From Pseudocercospora fijiensis CIRAD86 (lineage: Eukaryota; Ascomycota; Dothideomycetes; Mycosphaerellales; Mycosphaerellaceae), in contig NW_006921534.1 in NCBI RefSeq assembly GCF_000340215.1, positions 186,001-250,000 on the forward strand: a stretch of DNA of 64,000 nucleotides, written 5' to 3'. The position numbers and the translations under genes were made by a program. The notes beneath the pieces were generated by a model. The model saw only the letters and a list, made by a program, of their open reading frames with translations. It was not told where the DNA came from and ran no database searches. Positions 13,621 to 26,559 of this stretch are shown one piece after another. Numbering within the stretch: the first letter of the stretch is position 1; every line of letters starts with the position of its first letter.

Positions 13621-13782
13621 ATTAACTATATATTATACTAGGTATTTCGTATATTCTATACTATTATCTAGAGCTTAGCGGGCATTCTTATTAAGATATT
13701 CCTATGCCTAACGGCGTACTTAATAATATAGAGTAAGACCTTTAAGGATTCGGTATGTATTAGATTCTATAGTCCTCGCTAT

Positions 13783-13835
13783 ATACTCGCTATAGACTCG
13801 CTAATAGACTCGCTAATAGACTCGCTAATTCCTAG
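13783..13835. repeat. Short minisatellite, 12-13 bp unit
   Basis: Four to five consecutive copies of a unit like gactcgctaata occur here. It lies in decayed DNA just 3' of the integrase-core relic, and no function is evident. Confidence 0.6.
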
Positions 13836-14523
13836 ATCTTAAAGCCTACCTACCTAAGGCTACGCTTTCTTAGTATTAGATAGTATTATAGATTTATAGC
13901 TTCTCGTATCTAGTAAGCGGTAGCGAGAATCGCGATAATATAGAGCGCCTTTACCGCTCTACTTACTTACTTCTTTAACGGCTAGCTAGGGAGTATATAG
14001 CTATAGAGTTAGAGCCGGAACTAATAGAATTAGATAAGCTATTAGTAGTATATAGTTAGTTAGCGGCGGCTCGGAGTTAGAAAGCTAGAATAATTAAGAT
14101 TATAAATAATATATACTAATCGGCGATCTACGAGCCGGCTACGAGTATATAGCGAGTCGCTTTTTCTAGTTCGATCTTATCTATAACCTTCTTAAACCTC
14201 TACTATTTCTATGCCTATTTATCTAATTGCGAGCGAAGCTCGCACTACTATAACGGTCTCGGTCGCTAGTCGCTCTTAGGTGCACTTAGCTAGTACGTAA
14301 CTCCCCGCACTTCTTAATTCCGTTTGTCTAATTAGCTAAATCCTACGGGGTTACCCTTAGGCAGCAATTCTAATATTACTTGCACCTCTATACGCTAAAG
14401 GATAATAATAACAAAGCTATTATAGACTACCTACCCTTTATATAATACGCTAGCGTTACGATGCGACAATACTACGATGCGACAATGCTACGACGCGCTA
14501 ATAGCTAAATGCGCAGCCCTCGC

Positions 14524-14592
14524 TAAGCGCACCTCCGCAAACTATACCTCCGTAAACTATACCTTTGCAAACTGTACCTCTGTAAACTGTAC
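14524..14592. repeat. Short minisatellite, about 15-bp unit
   Basis: Four imperfect tandem copies of a unit like acctccgcaaactat occur in a patch (14280-14680) that is less RIP-mutated than its surroundings. The patch also contains an open frame of 66 codons made of the repeat. I regard that frame as non-genic. Confidence 0.6.
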
Positions 14593-15868
14593 CCTTAGCG
14601 ACCTTCGGCAGCAAAACAAACCCTATCCTATACGCAATCGAGGATATAGAGCTATATATAGTGCTATAGATAGATAGATAGATAACCTAAAACTAGTATT
14701 ATATTAGTAAAGAAACTAGTAAAGAAACTAGTATTATACTAGTAAAAAAGAAGTCTACTCGACTAGCACCTATACCTAAAGACAGCATTGCACTAGTAAA
14801 GAAGCAGTCTAGTCGCCTAGTATCTAAGGCTAAAAAAAAGATAGACCGGAAGACCGGAAGCAAAACTATAGACGGGCAATACCCGGAATTACTCTTACGG
14901 ATACGATATAAACCTCGAGCTTATAATCCTTTAAGATGCGTTACAAATCGACTAAGTAAATATAACTACTAGACTTCGACCTTATATACTTTATAAGTAA
15001 AGTGCCGCTATAGAAAATTAGCCGGACTGATTTTAGTAACAATTAACGGCTGCCTAACCTAGACTATTAGCGGTCGCTTCTACTAGATTATTAGGCCTAG
15101 CAACCTCGGAAAGAGCTAATAAATTAGCCCGGAACCCTACGGCTACGACTACGCCTTAAGCTAATTAGGGGAAGTCCGAGTAGACCGTACGTAGTAGGAA
15201 TAGTTCTTATTACTAAGGGAATAGGACAAGACCTCGAGAGACTATAACTAGGCGCAAAGGATTACTATAACTCCTATACCTAGTTGTAGCTAGGCGTCGC
15301 TTCGTTATTAGTCGGATATTATAAATTGTAGTAGTATAATATACCCTTATTATTGCTGCCTATAGTAATAGCGCAGTCAGAAGAAAAGCTAGAAAGGTAG
15401 GTAGTAGGCAGAGAGGTAAGGTTTCTATACTAGTTAAGGGTTCAATTTCCTACTAGGACGCGATATTGCTATTAATTAGTTAGACTAATGCTATACTAGC
15501 TAGACTAAAGCTATACCGATACCGGACCTAAAGCCGACCGAGTTAAGTCGATTAAGTATATTCCTAGTAAAACTACGCTAGCAAAAGTAATTAATACGAT
15601 AACGACGGCTGCCTTAGGCTCCGAGAACACCTTTCGCTAAGCTAGGAGACTAGCTACGGCTACTAGTAGCAGAACAGTATCGTAGCTTTTAGTAGATTAT
15701 AGGAATGCTTAAGCTACGAGACGTACCGGCAACGCACAATTAATAAAGGACTTACGCTTAATATATCCTTAGCCGAGCTAGTCGTAATATACGTACGGTT
15801 ATACGAAAGCGGTAGGTATATACCCTTCCCCTATCCGCCTTAAGCGAGATCGCTAGCAATATACGGAT

Positions 15869-16518
15869 ACTAAAGCGGTAAGGGATAGGGGCTTGCCCCC
15901 CTCCCTCTAAGCGACAACGTTAGGAAAGATAATGCAAATACTAAAGCGGTAAGGGATAGGGGCTTATCCCCCTCCCTCTAAGCGATAACGTTAGGAAAGA
16001 TAATACGAATACTAAAGCAGTAAGGGATAGGGGCTTGTCCCCCTCCCTCTAAGCGACAACGCTAGGAAAGATAATACAAATACTAAAGCGGTAAGGGATA
16101 GGGGCTTATCCCCCTCCCTCTAAGCGACAATGCTAGGAAAGATAATATAGATACTAAAGCGGTAGGTACGGGGGGTTTAGGAGGAGCCTACGACGACTAT
16201 TCCCTCCTACCCTAAGCGACAATGTTACTAAAAAGGATATAGATACTAAAGCGGTAGGTATAGGGGGTTTAGGAGGAGCTTACGACGACTATCCCCCCTA
16301 CCCTAAGCGATAACGTTAGCAAAAACGATGCGGATACTAAAGCGGTAGGTATAGGGGGTTTAGGAGGAGCCTACGACGACTATTCCCCCCTACCCTAAGC
16401 GACAACGTTAGTAAAAATAATGTAGATACTAAAGCGGTAGGTATAGGGGGTTTAGGAGGAGCCCGCGACGACTATTCCTCTCTACCCTAAGCGATAAACG
16501 TTAGCAATAGACTTAGAT
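15869..16518. repeat. 71-bp and 92-bp tandem array with hairpin units
   Basis: Eight units, each starting actaaagcggta, follow one another at 15869, 15940, 16011, 16082, 16153, 16245, 16336 and 16428. The first four are 71 bp and the last four 91-92 bp. Both types share the 5' block (actaaagcggta) and 3' block (cctaagcgacaacgtta). They differ in the middle: aagggataggggctt...ccccctccct in the short type and ggtataggggg...ccccctaccc in the long type, each an inverted repeat that could form a G-rich/C-rich hairpin. The array lies just upstream of the Helitron coding relic. Confidence 0.9.
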
Positions 16519-17589
16519 ACAAAGTAGGGCGCTTGTTAGGTTTTATAGTATTACGAGGCGGGCTTCCGATAGATAGCGAGCGGCGTTATATATAGGCAAA
16601 CGAAACAGTAGGACCCGATAGTAACGCGAATAGCTGCATTTACTAGTAAACGCGTTACGTCGTCCCTTCTACTCGCGACTACTTCCTTCTATAGACTAAC
16701 TTTCGCCTTCCTATATCTATATATATACTTTGCTAATCTTTCGTTCCTACTAATTTAGATAACAATATAGTAATCCGATTACAACTAAACACGGTTAATA
16801 GCGACTTACAAGCCGATAATATATCCTTAAAGCCGCGCTCGTTATCGGATAGTAGGCCTATCGCCGACTCGAAGGACCTAAACTAAGAGGATACTATTCC
16901 TATTGCCCGCATCGCTATACCTAATCTACTACGCTTTATAGGCAGTAGACGACTTTAAGCTATACGCCTCGGTAGGTTTAGAGAGACGCCGCTACCGCCT
17001 AGTTAGCAGCCTATATCTATATCGTCGTTATTACCGCCGCTATCGTTAGTCCTACCGCCGTCTACTTAGCTAGAACCGAATGTACCCTTTCCGAGCGATC
17101 GCGTTTAGGTACTAACCTTAAAGTGTAAGAATTGTACTTAAGTTAAGGATAGTATCTAATTCCTTAATACTAGGAAGAAGGGTAGTATACTAGTAGAGAG
17201 ATACGCCGCGTATCGCGGTATAGTTGTTAGCAAGGATAATTAAGGCAATTAGGAGATTAAGAAGCTTAGAAAGCGTATAGCTACTATAGTAAGTAGACAC
17301 TTCGATACGGATATATTATCTCGTCTATTACGTACTCTTATACCTATAAGCGGAAATCGCCCTATTATACCGGCTATACCTAGTCTAGGTACTCTTAGAA
17401 TTAGCGTTCCTCCTATAGTACTACCGCCTCGCCCTTACTATCCGTTAAGCTAGCCTAGCCTATAGACTTCCTACGCTTAGTATATAGCTATAGTTAATAG
17501 CCGGTAGTCCCGGTATAAGGCACGCTCTGCTCGTTAGGTTAGTAAGGGTAGTAGGGCTAATAAGACATATTAAACTCCGGCCTAGGAAC

Positions 17590-20500
17590 CTAAGGGTACT
17601 AAATTACTATAACTATAGTTTATATGCGTCGAATGCGGCTACCCGCGGCTATAGGAAGATTAATGCGGTATCTAGGAAGATTAGTGTTTCTAGTATAAGC
17701 GTTATATTCTCGACGAGGACCCTATTACCGAGAATAAGTAGTATATCGATAGGAAGTATAATAGCAATCGTTTTAGTTTCTAGCGACCTCCTTTACCTAA
17801 ACTTAAGACGTCCTATCTATAGCACTTTCCTAGATAGAATGCCTCTTTAGCACGTACTCTATCGATACTAGGTTAGGGCAGAGAGGGAGCTAGTAGCAAT
17901 TTCCTTCTAGGATCTACTCTATCCGACTTTCCCCTCCTCGATAGTACTTAGCATTCTACTTCTTCTTAGAGCTATCTCTCGTCGGGTATATAGCCTACCC
18001 GTAAACTACGGGATGCTCTATCCTATAGTAAGAGAATACTTCGAGATCGACGGGATCGATTCCTAGCATATTATAAACTGTCTTTTGTACCCGTTAATAA
18101 GCAAGCTATTACCGAAGCACTTAATTTCTAAGATAAACACTTAATATATAATTTCTATCGAGCAATAGACGAAGACACTCTCGAAAGCTGTAACCGCTAC
18201 TCGGAGCGCTAGTTTAGTTTAAATATCGAGTAGAATAGTAGGATCTATAGTCGATACGTTAACCGAGATAAGAATATTTAGCCTAAAGATCTATTCCTAT
18301 TTAGCGATAGTAACAATATACATCCTAGTCGCGTACTAGAAGAGTTAATTAGCCTTACTACGGTAGAAGAGTTACTAATTGCCTAGGTTTACGTATAGAT
18401 ATCTGTCTTCTATATACGTAGATAGTAGTAGCAATATCGTAGGTATATCTACAACTTCTTAAAGGATATCGTTACTATATACTACAAGCTTCTACGTATT
18501 CTAAAGGAGTTAGACCTAGTTATACTTCGTCCGCGGTAACGTACCTAAGCTAAGCTAGCGATAAAGGAAAAGGAAGAGGCAGAGGCAGAGGTAGAGGCAA
18601 TAGGCACTACTAGCGCTCGCGCTAAAGATAAACAACGTAAGCGCCGCTAATTTCGAGAAGACTTTCGTATTCGGCGTTCTAAGGTTCTTAATACGCTCGA
18701 CTAGCTTAAGGCGAACAATCTATACTATCGGGAAATTTCGATTAATTAGGTAGTATTATCGCAATTGCCGGATAATAATACTATCGAGGACTAGCTCGAA
18801 TCCGCGGAGTATATCGAGACCGCTATACCCGCTAACGATTACCCGCCTCCTCCGAAGTACTTTCTCTATACTAGGTATTATTACCCGCGTCCTATATAAG
18901 TACGCGGCTATACTAAATGCTACTATTATAAGAATAGTCTTCTAGACGCGAACTAGGTACGAGAGTAGCGATACTATATTTTCGGCGATTATATTAGTAC
19001 GCGTAATTAATTCTCCTATATTAGTAGAGTAAACAGTCTATAGTTAGTACTAATCTAGCAGTTTGATAATAGTAGTGTTTGCAATCGCGATAACTATATC
19101 GATTACGTATACGTCCGGCCCGCTCCTACGATAGAAGTATAACTAGTTATTACGTATCGTATCGACTAAGGTCCTATATAGGGCGTAGGCATTCTAGATC
19201 CGGACGAGGATATCGGCTACGAGTATACTACTATACCTAACCTTTATCCTTAGTACTACGCTATTAAGTAGTTACGAGATCGACTTCGGTAGAGACGAGT
19301 AGAGAACAATAGCCTAGTAGTAGAAGGACCCTAGTAGCCTCTATAGTTGTCGTATATTACTTAGCCTAACTACTCTAAGATTCCTATTAACGAACTCGAT
19401 CGTTCCTATCCTTTAATAGCTATAGCATTTCTAGCCCTACTTCTATAGGGGAAGGGAGATCTAAACTAGCTACGCCCGAGAGCTATAACCTATTAATAGG
19501 CTATCGACTACTATATACGGTTCTACGATAATCGATTTGCTTCTTATAAGCGCTAGCTATACTTTGTGTTTAATAAGGGTATGCGATACTATATACTTAA
19601 TACTACCGCCTTCTTCGCTAATCGATACTAGAAAGATAGCACCGAAGTTACTATAGAGACATTAGAGGCTGCACTTGCTACTAATCTAAAGGACAGAGAG
19701 GCCTAGAAGCTTATTAATTCTATCGTTAAGGTCGGTAGGCAAATTCGAGGCACTCGACTATACTAGAATAGTCGCCGTATTAATTTAGAAACCTACGTTC
19801 GTACGCTTAGTAAGCCGTTACTCTTCTATACTATAAGCGCTACGGACCTTTAATAGGATTCTTTAGCTCGGCTTATGCCTAGATACGATCGATAGAAGCA
19901 ACTAAGCCCTTTAGAGCGAGTTAAGATAGTACGAGAGAACCTTCGTAAGTACCCGTATATCGCTAATACTTATATTGCTCGGCGTTTCTAGTACCTACTC
20001 GATAAGGTAATAAAGCTAAAGTTCAATGTAACGGATTATTAGTATCGCTTCGAGTAGCAGAGTCGTAGCAGCTATTACGTTCACTTCTTCCTATAGTACG
20101 ATCTACTAAAACCCGAAGTCTTAACCGTAGAAGGTCGTTAGGAATTCGTACGCTAATAGGGTATATATATTACTGCTCTTAACCCCGAGCCTAGTCGTAA
20201 CCTCGGTTAGGGAGCTACTATTTAGTCTAGTAATAGAGAGCTTATAAACACCTAAGAGGACCTCGCTAATATTATTAACCGAGTCTAGCGATATATATAT
20301 AATAATTACTACTAGGCTAAGCGGAAGGACGACCTAGATAGTAAGCTATACTACCGATTCTACTTCCCTAGAAAGTACTGCAACGAGGCCGATATAAATT
20401 ACGAATACAATAATCGACACCTCGGATTTACGGCAGCTTATAATAACTCGTTCCTTAATTACTATAACCGCTTAATGTCGATAGCTTAGCGTGCTAATTG

Positions 20501-23000
20501 CGACATTACCCCCTATACTACTCTTTACGCTATTATGTAGTATATCCTAAAGTACTATAGTAAGATAGAGGTAAAGAGTCAATCGTACGATAATATTATA
20601 AAAGGCCTGCTTCCTCTAATTAACTACGATAAGCCGCTTCTTTCGATAGTTGTAAAGCTACTTAATATTCTTATTACCGAGAGGGACTAGCTAGCTTAAC
20701 AAGTCGCATACCTCAATCTTTATCTACCTCTTTAGAAAGGCAGCCGGACTGTAATTAATATTAATTGCCGCGCTCCTATAGAGTAGACTTCTACTATCTA
20801 GATTTAGGAAGAATATAAAGATATTAATAATATAGGAGATCTAGATAATCTCGGTTAACTGCCCTTACGAGTACCTCCGAGGACTTCTATATAGAAGTAT
20901 ATACAGCGTCCTAAGTCGGCCGAAGGAGAGAGTCTGTTTAAGTACTTATTAGACTAGAACCTATAACGAAGCGGTCCGCCTCGTAAGCTTCAAAACGTCG
21001 CCCGTAATCGGCGGCTCCTTAACTACTTCCCGCGGTATATATCTAATCCTACGAAGCCTAGCTTTGTTAATTATTAGCGTATAAAGATCTAGGTATACTA
21101 TCGTTTCCGCGAGTTACTATAGTATTCTATCGAGATACTATACTCTTTCCCTAATAAGCCTAATCTACAATTTACCTCCTAGGCCGCCGCTCTATAGCAC
21201 TACTATTAGAACTATATCGATAAGGATAGCTATTCTATATATCCTAACGATTACCTTTAAGATATCGACCGTACGGATAACGATCCCTTTATCAACCCGG
21301 AGCTTTAGAACCTTAGTAAACCGGCTAACTTCGATATACTTTGTAGTCCTTTATAGAATCCTAGTATCTAGGACGAGGATCTAAACAACCTTAGTAACCG
21401 TAACGTTAATAGAGCCGCATATTAGGAGCTACGTATTAGGAAATACCTAAATAGCTATCCTAAGCTTTACGATACCTCTTAGGATTAGTAGTAGGTAAAG
21501 AAGCGAGACTACGGCGTCGTAGATATAGAGGTTCAATCTCAATCTACGGCTTAGTTTAAGCGCCTTAATCGCTACTAGCGCTAGGGCTTTGACCTAGTAG
21601 TCGACTACTTTAACTACCTTCTTTAGTATCGGGATCGAGCAGTTAATACTACTCCCGCTTAGTTACTTCTTAATATCGATAGCGTAGGAGGAACTAGCAA
21701 GTCGTTCCTAATTTAGATGCTCTATATACGCCTTTAGGCTAATACGAAAGCCGCCTATTACTAGGGCAATCCTATTATACGAGCAGCACTAACCGGAATA
21801 GCGGCTACTAATATCGACGACTTAATATTATATTCTGCCTTTAAGCTTCTAGTCCGCGGCTCCCTTAACTAGCTACAAGGTGCACGCCTTACGTATATAT
21901 AGAACTAGTTCCGGTCTATATAGTATATTATTATCGACGAGAAGTTAATAATCGGCCTTAAGCTTCTGTACTTCCTAGATGCAAGACTTCGCTAGGTATT
22001 CCCTATAAACTAAGATCTTCTATTTAGAGGTATAAGTATTCTTATATTTAGTAATTTCTATTAACTAGCTCCGGTCTTTATATAGCTATTGTTTTAGAGT
22101 CGACCTAAAGGCGTTAAGGGTATTTCTATACAAGCTATATACTATGCATTTAATAAGACCCTTGTCCTTAAAGCTAATATGCGATAGGAGGGCGCTAATC
22201 CGGATTAGGTTGCTTTCTAGGAGGCACTCGTAGTACTACGTATCGGACGATTCGGCAAGGACTATTAGCAAACCCTTATAAGGCGTTCTACTTCGAATCT
22301 TAATATTGTAGAGGTTATATCCTTCGATAATGCCCCCCGCCTATACTTTACTAACGCTAATATTAACGACCTTAATTATTAGCGGCTCCGGGATATTAGT
22401 AACGCTGTTCTATCTATATATACCTCCTATAATCGTCCCGAAGTCGCGACTATTAGTTTAAAGAATGTTCACAACCTTAAGACTAAGCTAAAGGTTAGCA
22501 TTAGTTATAAGCTTATGCTTTTAACTAACTTGTAGACTAAGTTTAGTCTCGTTAATAGTCGGTAAGGCATTCTATACGACATTGTTTAGGCATAGGATAT
22601 AGTAGGGAAGAACCTCTATAAGGAGCTACCTCTCTATCTTCTAGTAGTATTTAACGGTCTTAAGGAGAATATACCTAAGCTCTTTCGGATTAATAACCGC
22701 AAAGTCGTGCCTATCTTTCGTATCTAGCGGGCCGTTAATAGTAGTAACAATAACTAGCGTTTACAATTTCCAGTTACCGTTTGTTATACGATAACGGTAT
22801 ATAAGGCTTAAGGGATGTCGCTTAATAAGGCCGTGATTCGGATAGGGCCCGAGTTCTCCTCGGGGTTAACCTATATCGTATTTTCTCGCGTTCGAGACTA
22901 TTATAGCCTTATAATCGAAGGGGCCTTCGATTATAATTAGCTTGCGAAAGAATTAACTAAGGGTGCTATACCTAGAATGCGAGCAATAGATAAAGAACGC
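17590..23000 (+). pseudogene. Helitron Rep-helicase relic
   Basis: Reading through RIP-made stops, the plus strand encodes a Helitron transposase. The N-terminal part has VEELLIA then, after a gap, a block matching the usual 'VHVQISVFYIRG...YRGHIYNFLKD...PKELDLVILRP' region (18355-18540). The Rep domain has LLFYTISATDL near 19825 and YRFE-QSRSSYYVHFFL at 20041-20092, which stands for the HUH motif with His changed to Tyr. The PIF1-like helicase has a Walker A remnant GGTSKSF (about 21685-21706; Gly to Ser), Walker B YIIIDEK (21925-21945), FSNFY-LAPVF for the GDFxQLPPV motif, and late motifs YKA-GMSLNKAVI and SGLTYIVFSRVRDYY (22860-22905). The gene is dead, with dozens of TAG codons. Element ends were not defined. 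Confidence 0.85.
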
Positions 23001-23390
23001 CGTCGTAGTTAGCTTCTACTAGAGCTAGCGGCATTACTACTTCCGAGCTCTCGTATATTCGACTTTAGTAGCTTTTCTAATACTATCCTTAATATCTTCG
23101 GTACTGCTAGACGACCCGCTACGGACTAGCATCTAACCTCCGATCTATAGGCTACTAAACAACCTATAGACGTAGCCCTTCCTACTTCCGAAGATATAGA
23201 CATTAACGACTAAGAAGCTAGTACTATAGCTAACCTAGAGCGCGAAAATTTAGGCTACCTACTCGGGTCTAGCTTTGTGTTTCTTCCTTCTAAGATTAGT
23301 CCCGTGCCTCGATATAGTTAGTATCGTACCTACGTAGAGCGTTAGCATTAGGCAGTACTAGACAACTATCTCTTTATACGTTAGCTATAG

Positions 23391-23525
23391 GACTAAGAGC
23401 GATAGATATAGTAACAACTTTAAGAGCTACATATCTAGGGACAACTTTAAGAGCTATATATCTAGGGACAACTTTAAGACCTACAACTATAGCAATAGCT
23501 TTAAGAGTTACAAATGTAGCAATAG
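23391..23525. repeat. Minisatellite of about 32 bp downstream of helicase
   Basis: Three to four imperfect copies of a unit like caactttaagagctatatatctaggga lie between the helicase relic and the second Helitron ORF. In translation they give a repeated short peptide with stops, so they may have been a linker. Confidence 0.6.
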
Positions 23526-23539
23526 ACTTAAGCTGTCGA

Positions 23540-25110
23540 TATCGACGACGCCGAACTAGCTACTATTACCTCTCGTCGTATAAAGAAGGAGCTTGCACTT
23601 TCTAATAAGGACCTCGATAAACGATCGTAGGAGGTTCTAAGCCTTGCCTCGTCCTTCTATTCTTAGTTGTATCGCTCTAGTATCTTTACTAAGGACTAGG
23701 AAGCAGACTCTATATTCTAGTAGGTATTTAGAATAGAGGCACTCTATTCCTTAGAACGAGAGGCTACTATTAATCGGAAGGAGTATATAGATACTATAGA
23801 GAAGTACCCTACCGATTATCCGATATACGATATTGCTAATCTTGCTATAGAATTTAGTAAAGACGGTGTCTACGGCAACTATCCCCTAAGCGTAGACCTA
23901 AACGTCTAATTTCTATTTAAACAGCGAGCCTAGTAGCAAGCCTCGCTTCCTCTCTCCTTTAAGTCCTGCATCCGTATAGCTTTATATCCTAAGCTAGGCG
24001 ATAAGGATTATAACCTTGCTTAGTATTTAGTAGAAGATATCGATCGACTCGTACGTCTAAACGCCTATCCTCTTATAGGGCGCTAGTTTATATCTCCGAT
24101 ATATAAAGACTAAGAGTCGGTATAGTATAATAAGATTATATACGGTATAAAGTAGGCAATCGACATGTTCCGTATAGCGACTAAGGTTGTTAAGGAGTTT
24201 AGCTTCCTAGTTGCATCTAATAATAAGGTTATCTCTAAGGACTAGTAGGACGTATATAAGACTAAAGACACTCGCTAACAGCACTAGTATACTACTAATT
24301 CGCTGCTCTTATACCTTAGACAGCTTAGCTTTATAGCAACTAGGCCTATCGCCGCCGTATCTTTCTCTGCTTCCTACTTTATTGCCGCCGAAGCCGATCT
24401 AACTATAGCTATTATACGTATATAGAATACCTAGGGTAGTCTAGATAGTAAGCGCACTATCGGCCCTCTTAGAGGTTAATTTATTCTTGCTCTTGCTAAT
24501 CTACTGTCTTGCTTTCTATATATAAAGGATGCTAGCTAGCTACAACTAGGCAACTAGACGTATATTAAGACTCCGGATAACGATATTATATAGCAGCCTA
24601 ACCCTTACAGTTATAGTCCGCTTATTGTCGAATACATTATCTTCTCCCTATATAGTAAGATACTCCTTCCGTATACGTACAACCTCGATTAATACTACAA
24701 GTCTATACGCCGTCGCTATCTTTAGATTATTTATAATAATATCGACGATAGGGCTTAGGTCCTAGTACGTCGGATGCAGTAAAAGGAACTTCTATAGCCT
24801 AGTAACTTTTTAGCTACTTTCAATTAGGGGCTTTAGGATAGGTATATCTCTATCGAAGCCGAACGCCGTAAGGTTCTTAAGAATAGACGGCTTTAGTAGG
24901 AAGCAGAAGAGTAGGTCTAACGCGAGGAGGCTCTTGCGGCATTCTAACGCTAGTATGTAGCTAACGTGCAGGTAGGCGCTGCACTAGCCCTATAGGTCTT
25001 CGGTCTAGCTGCTTCTGTTTTGATAGGTACGCAGGATTTCCTAGATAGTAATAAAGAGGAAGACTTTGGTAGTAATAAGTAATCTATAGCCCCGAGCTAT
25101 AAGAAGAACA
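23540..25110 (+). pseudogene. Second Helitron ORF relic, unassigned
   Basis: Downstream of the helicase, one frame stays readable for about 1.5 kb apart from TAG codons at likely Trp/Gln positions. It is mostly polar with several hydrophobic blocks (for example FILALANLLSCFLYIKDA and PLIVEYIIFSLYSKILLPY) and a basic coiled-coil-like tail (EAERRKVLKNRRL). I recognise no domain. Many Helitrons carry an extra gene next to RepHel, so an accessory protein or a captured host gene is plausible. Confidence 0.5.
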
Positions 25111-25158
25111 CAACCCTATATCGCTTTGTTCGCTTTACTTAGGCTAGCTACTATAGAG

Positions 25159-25218
25159 CCGTAAGTATAGATCGCGATTATAAGCGGCTTGCCGCTTATA
25201 ATCGTGATCGCTTACGGC
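25159..25218. repeat. Long imperfect palindrome (hairpin)
   Basis: A stem gatcgcgattataagcggc / gccgcttataatcgtgatc with a TT loop is extended outward by ccgtaag / cttacgg after a short interruption. At roughly 26 paired bases it is the strongest hairpin seen in this island. It lies about 50 bp after the second Helitron ORF, where a Helitron 3' terminal hairpin could lie, but no CTRR end follows within the usual distance. Confidence 0.7.
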
Positions 25219-25240
25219 GATTATACAGTTAGTACGACGC

Positions 25241-25338
25241 TTACTAATACGCCCGTTTAGCCTAAGTTGCTCTATAGATACTAATAGCTTTACTAACACG
25301 CCCGTTTAGCCTAAGTTGCTCTATAGATACTAATAGCT
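25241..25338. repeat. 49-bp tandem duplication
   Basis: Two adjacent copies of a 49-bp unit (ttactaatacgcccgtttag...) start at 25241 and 25290 and differ at a few positions. They follow the hairpin and precede the second copy of the long-spaced direct repeat. Confidence 0.8.
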
Positions 25339-25370
25339 TACCTTCTCGATTAATAAAGTCTTTATAAGAA

Positions 25371-25408
25371 TACGCTAGCAAAAGCAATTAATACGATAAC
25401 GACGGCGC
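25371..25408 (+). repeat. Long-spaced direct repeat (partner at 15581-15618)
   Basis: About 38 bp (tacgctagcaaaagcaatta, continuing atacgataacgacggc) match 15581-15618 with few changes. The pair brackets the tandem array and both Helitron ORFs over 9.8 kb. They may be subterminal repeats of the element or part of a second, older repeat. Confidence 0.65.
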
Positions 25409-26559
25409 TATCCTATTAGCTCGGCGGAGTGTAAAAGCTTCGCTCGCACTTAGTAGGCACGCGTAGCCGCCTACGAGCACATTTTAATACCTACCAATTA
25501 GGGCACCTATTATACTAAATTAGGCGTCCACTATATAAAGAAATATAGTTAATCCCGATACTATTTATAATATAGCCTTCTTAATCCCGATCTACTAAGC
25601 GAGTAATTTATTCGCGAGTAATTAGTAGCCGCCGCTACGAGTAGCTCCGCGAGTATAGTACGAGGCTTTAGTAGTATTAGTACGTTCCTCTCTATACCTA
25701 GGGCGGCTAATACTATACGTAATACTACTAGTTAGTATTATAAGCTAACAACTCGAATACTAAACACTAGATCTCGGAGCCTCTCGTGTTGTCTACTAAT
25801 ACCTACTTTAGCTTTAGCTTTAGTAGACCTAAAAGTATAAGAATACCTTTACTTTATACTTAGTATATAGAAGTTAAGCTTACTAGTATAACTAAGATAT
25901 AGTTCTTTATTAAACTAGTCCTATATTCTACTATTTTAGATACCTAGTCTAACTAAGAATTTAAAAAAGCTAAGATAATATCTATAGACTAGATTATAGA
26001 CTAGATTAATGCCTACGAGCTACTAGATAGTAGTATCGATCGACTCGAGAGCTATTTAAACTACTTCCTCTATATAGGCTTTAATAATATAACTAAGTAA
26101 CTAGAGAAGGTAGTAACTAAGGCGCTTAGATTACTAAGATAGGCCTTAGCGGTCTATAAACTAGTAATAAAGTTACTATTAGTCTACGAGATTAAGCTCT
26201 ATATCTATACTAAGTAGGAGAAGTAATAAAAGCGGAAATATTCGTTAAGTACTATTACTATAGGTACTAGTACGAGTAGTATAGCGAGTTAGTAAAAGGT
26301 AGCTAATAGTATTAGTATTAGGAAAGAAAAGCTATAGACTAGGAAGGTTATCGATATAAATTAGCTACCTAAGATAATCGACTTAAGTAGCGAGGCTACC
26401 GTAAGTATACTATAAGATACGTCTATTCTAAAAGGGTCGAGCGAATCTAAGGATTAGCAACCTACTAATAGATAGGCTAGTAGCGGCAGATAGGCTAAGA
26501 AGATAAAGCGTAGTTAACGACTAAAGAAGAAGAAATAGAATAGTAGACTCGTAGTAGAC

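Noticed and set aside
15869..16518. Tandem array considered as a CRISPR-like array
   Set aside because: Units are contiguous with no unique spacers, the genome is fungal and no cas-like genes are present.
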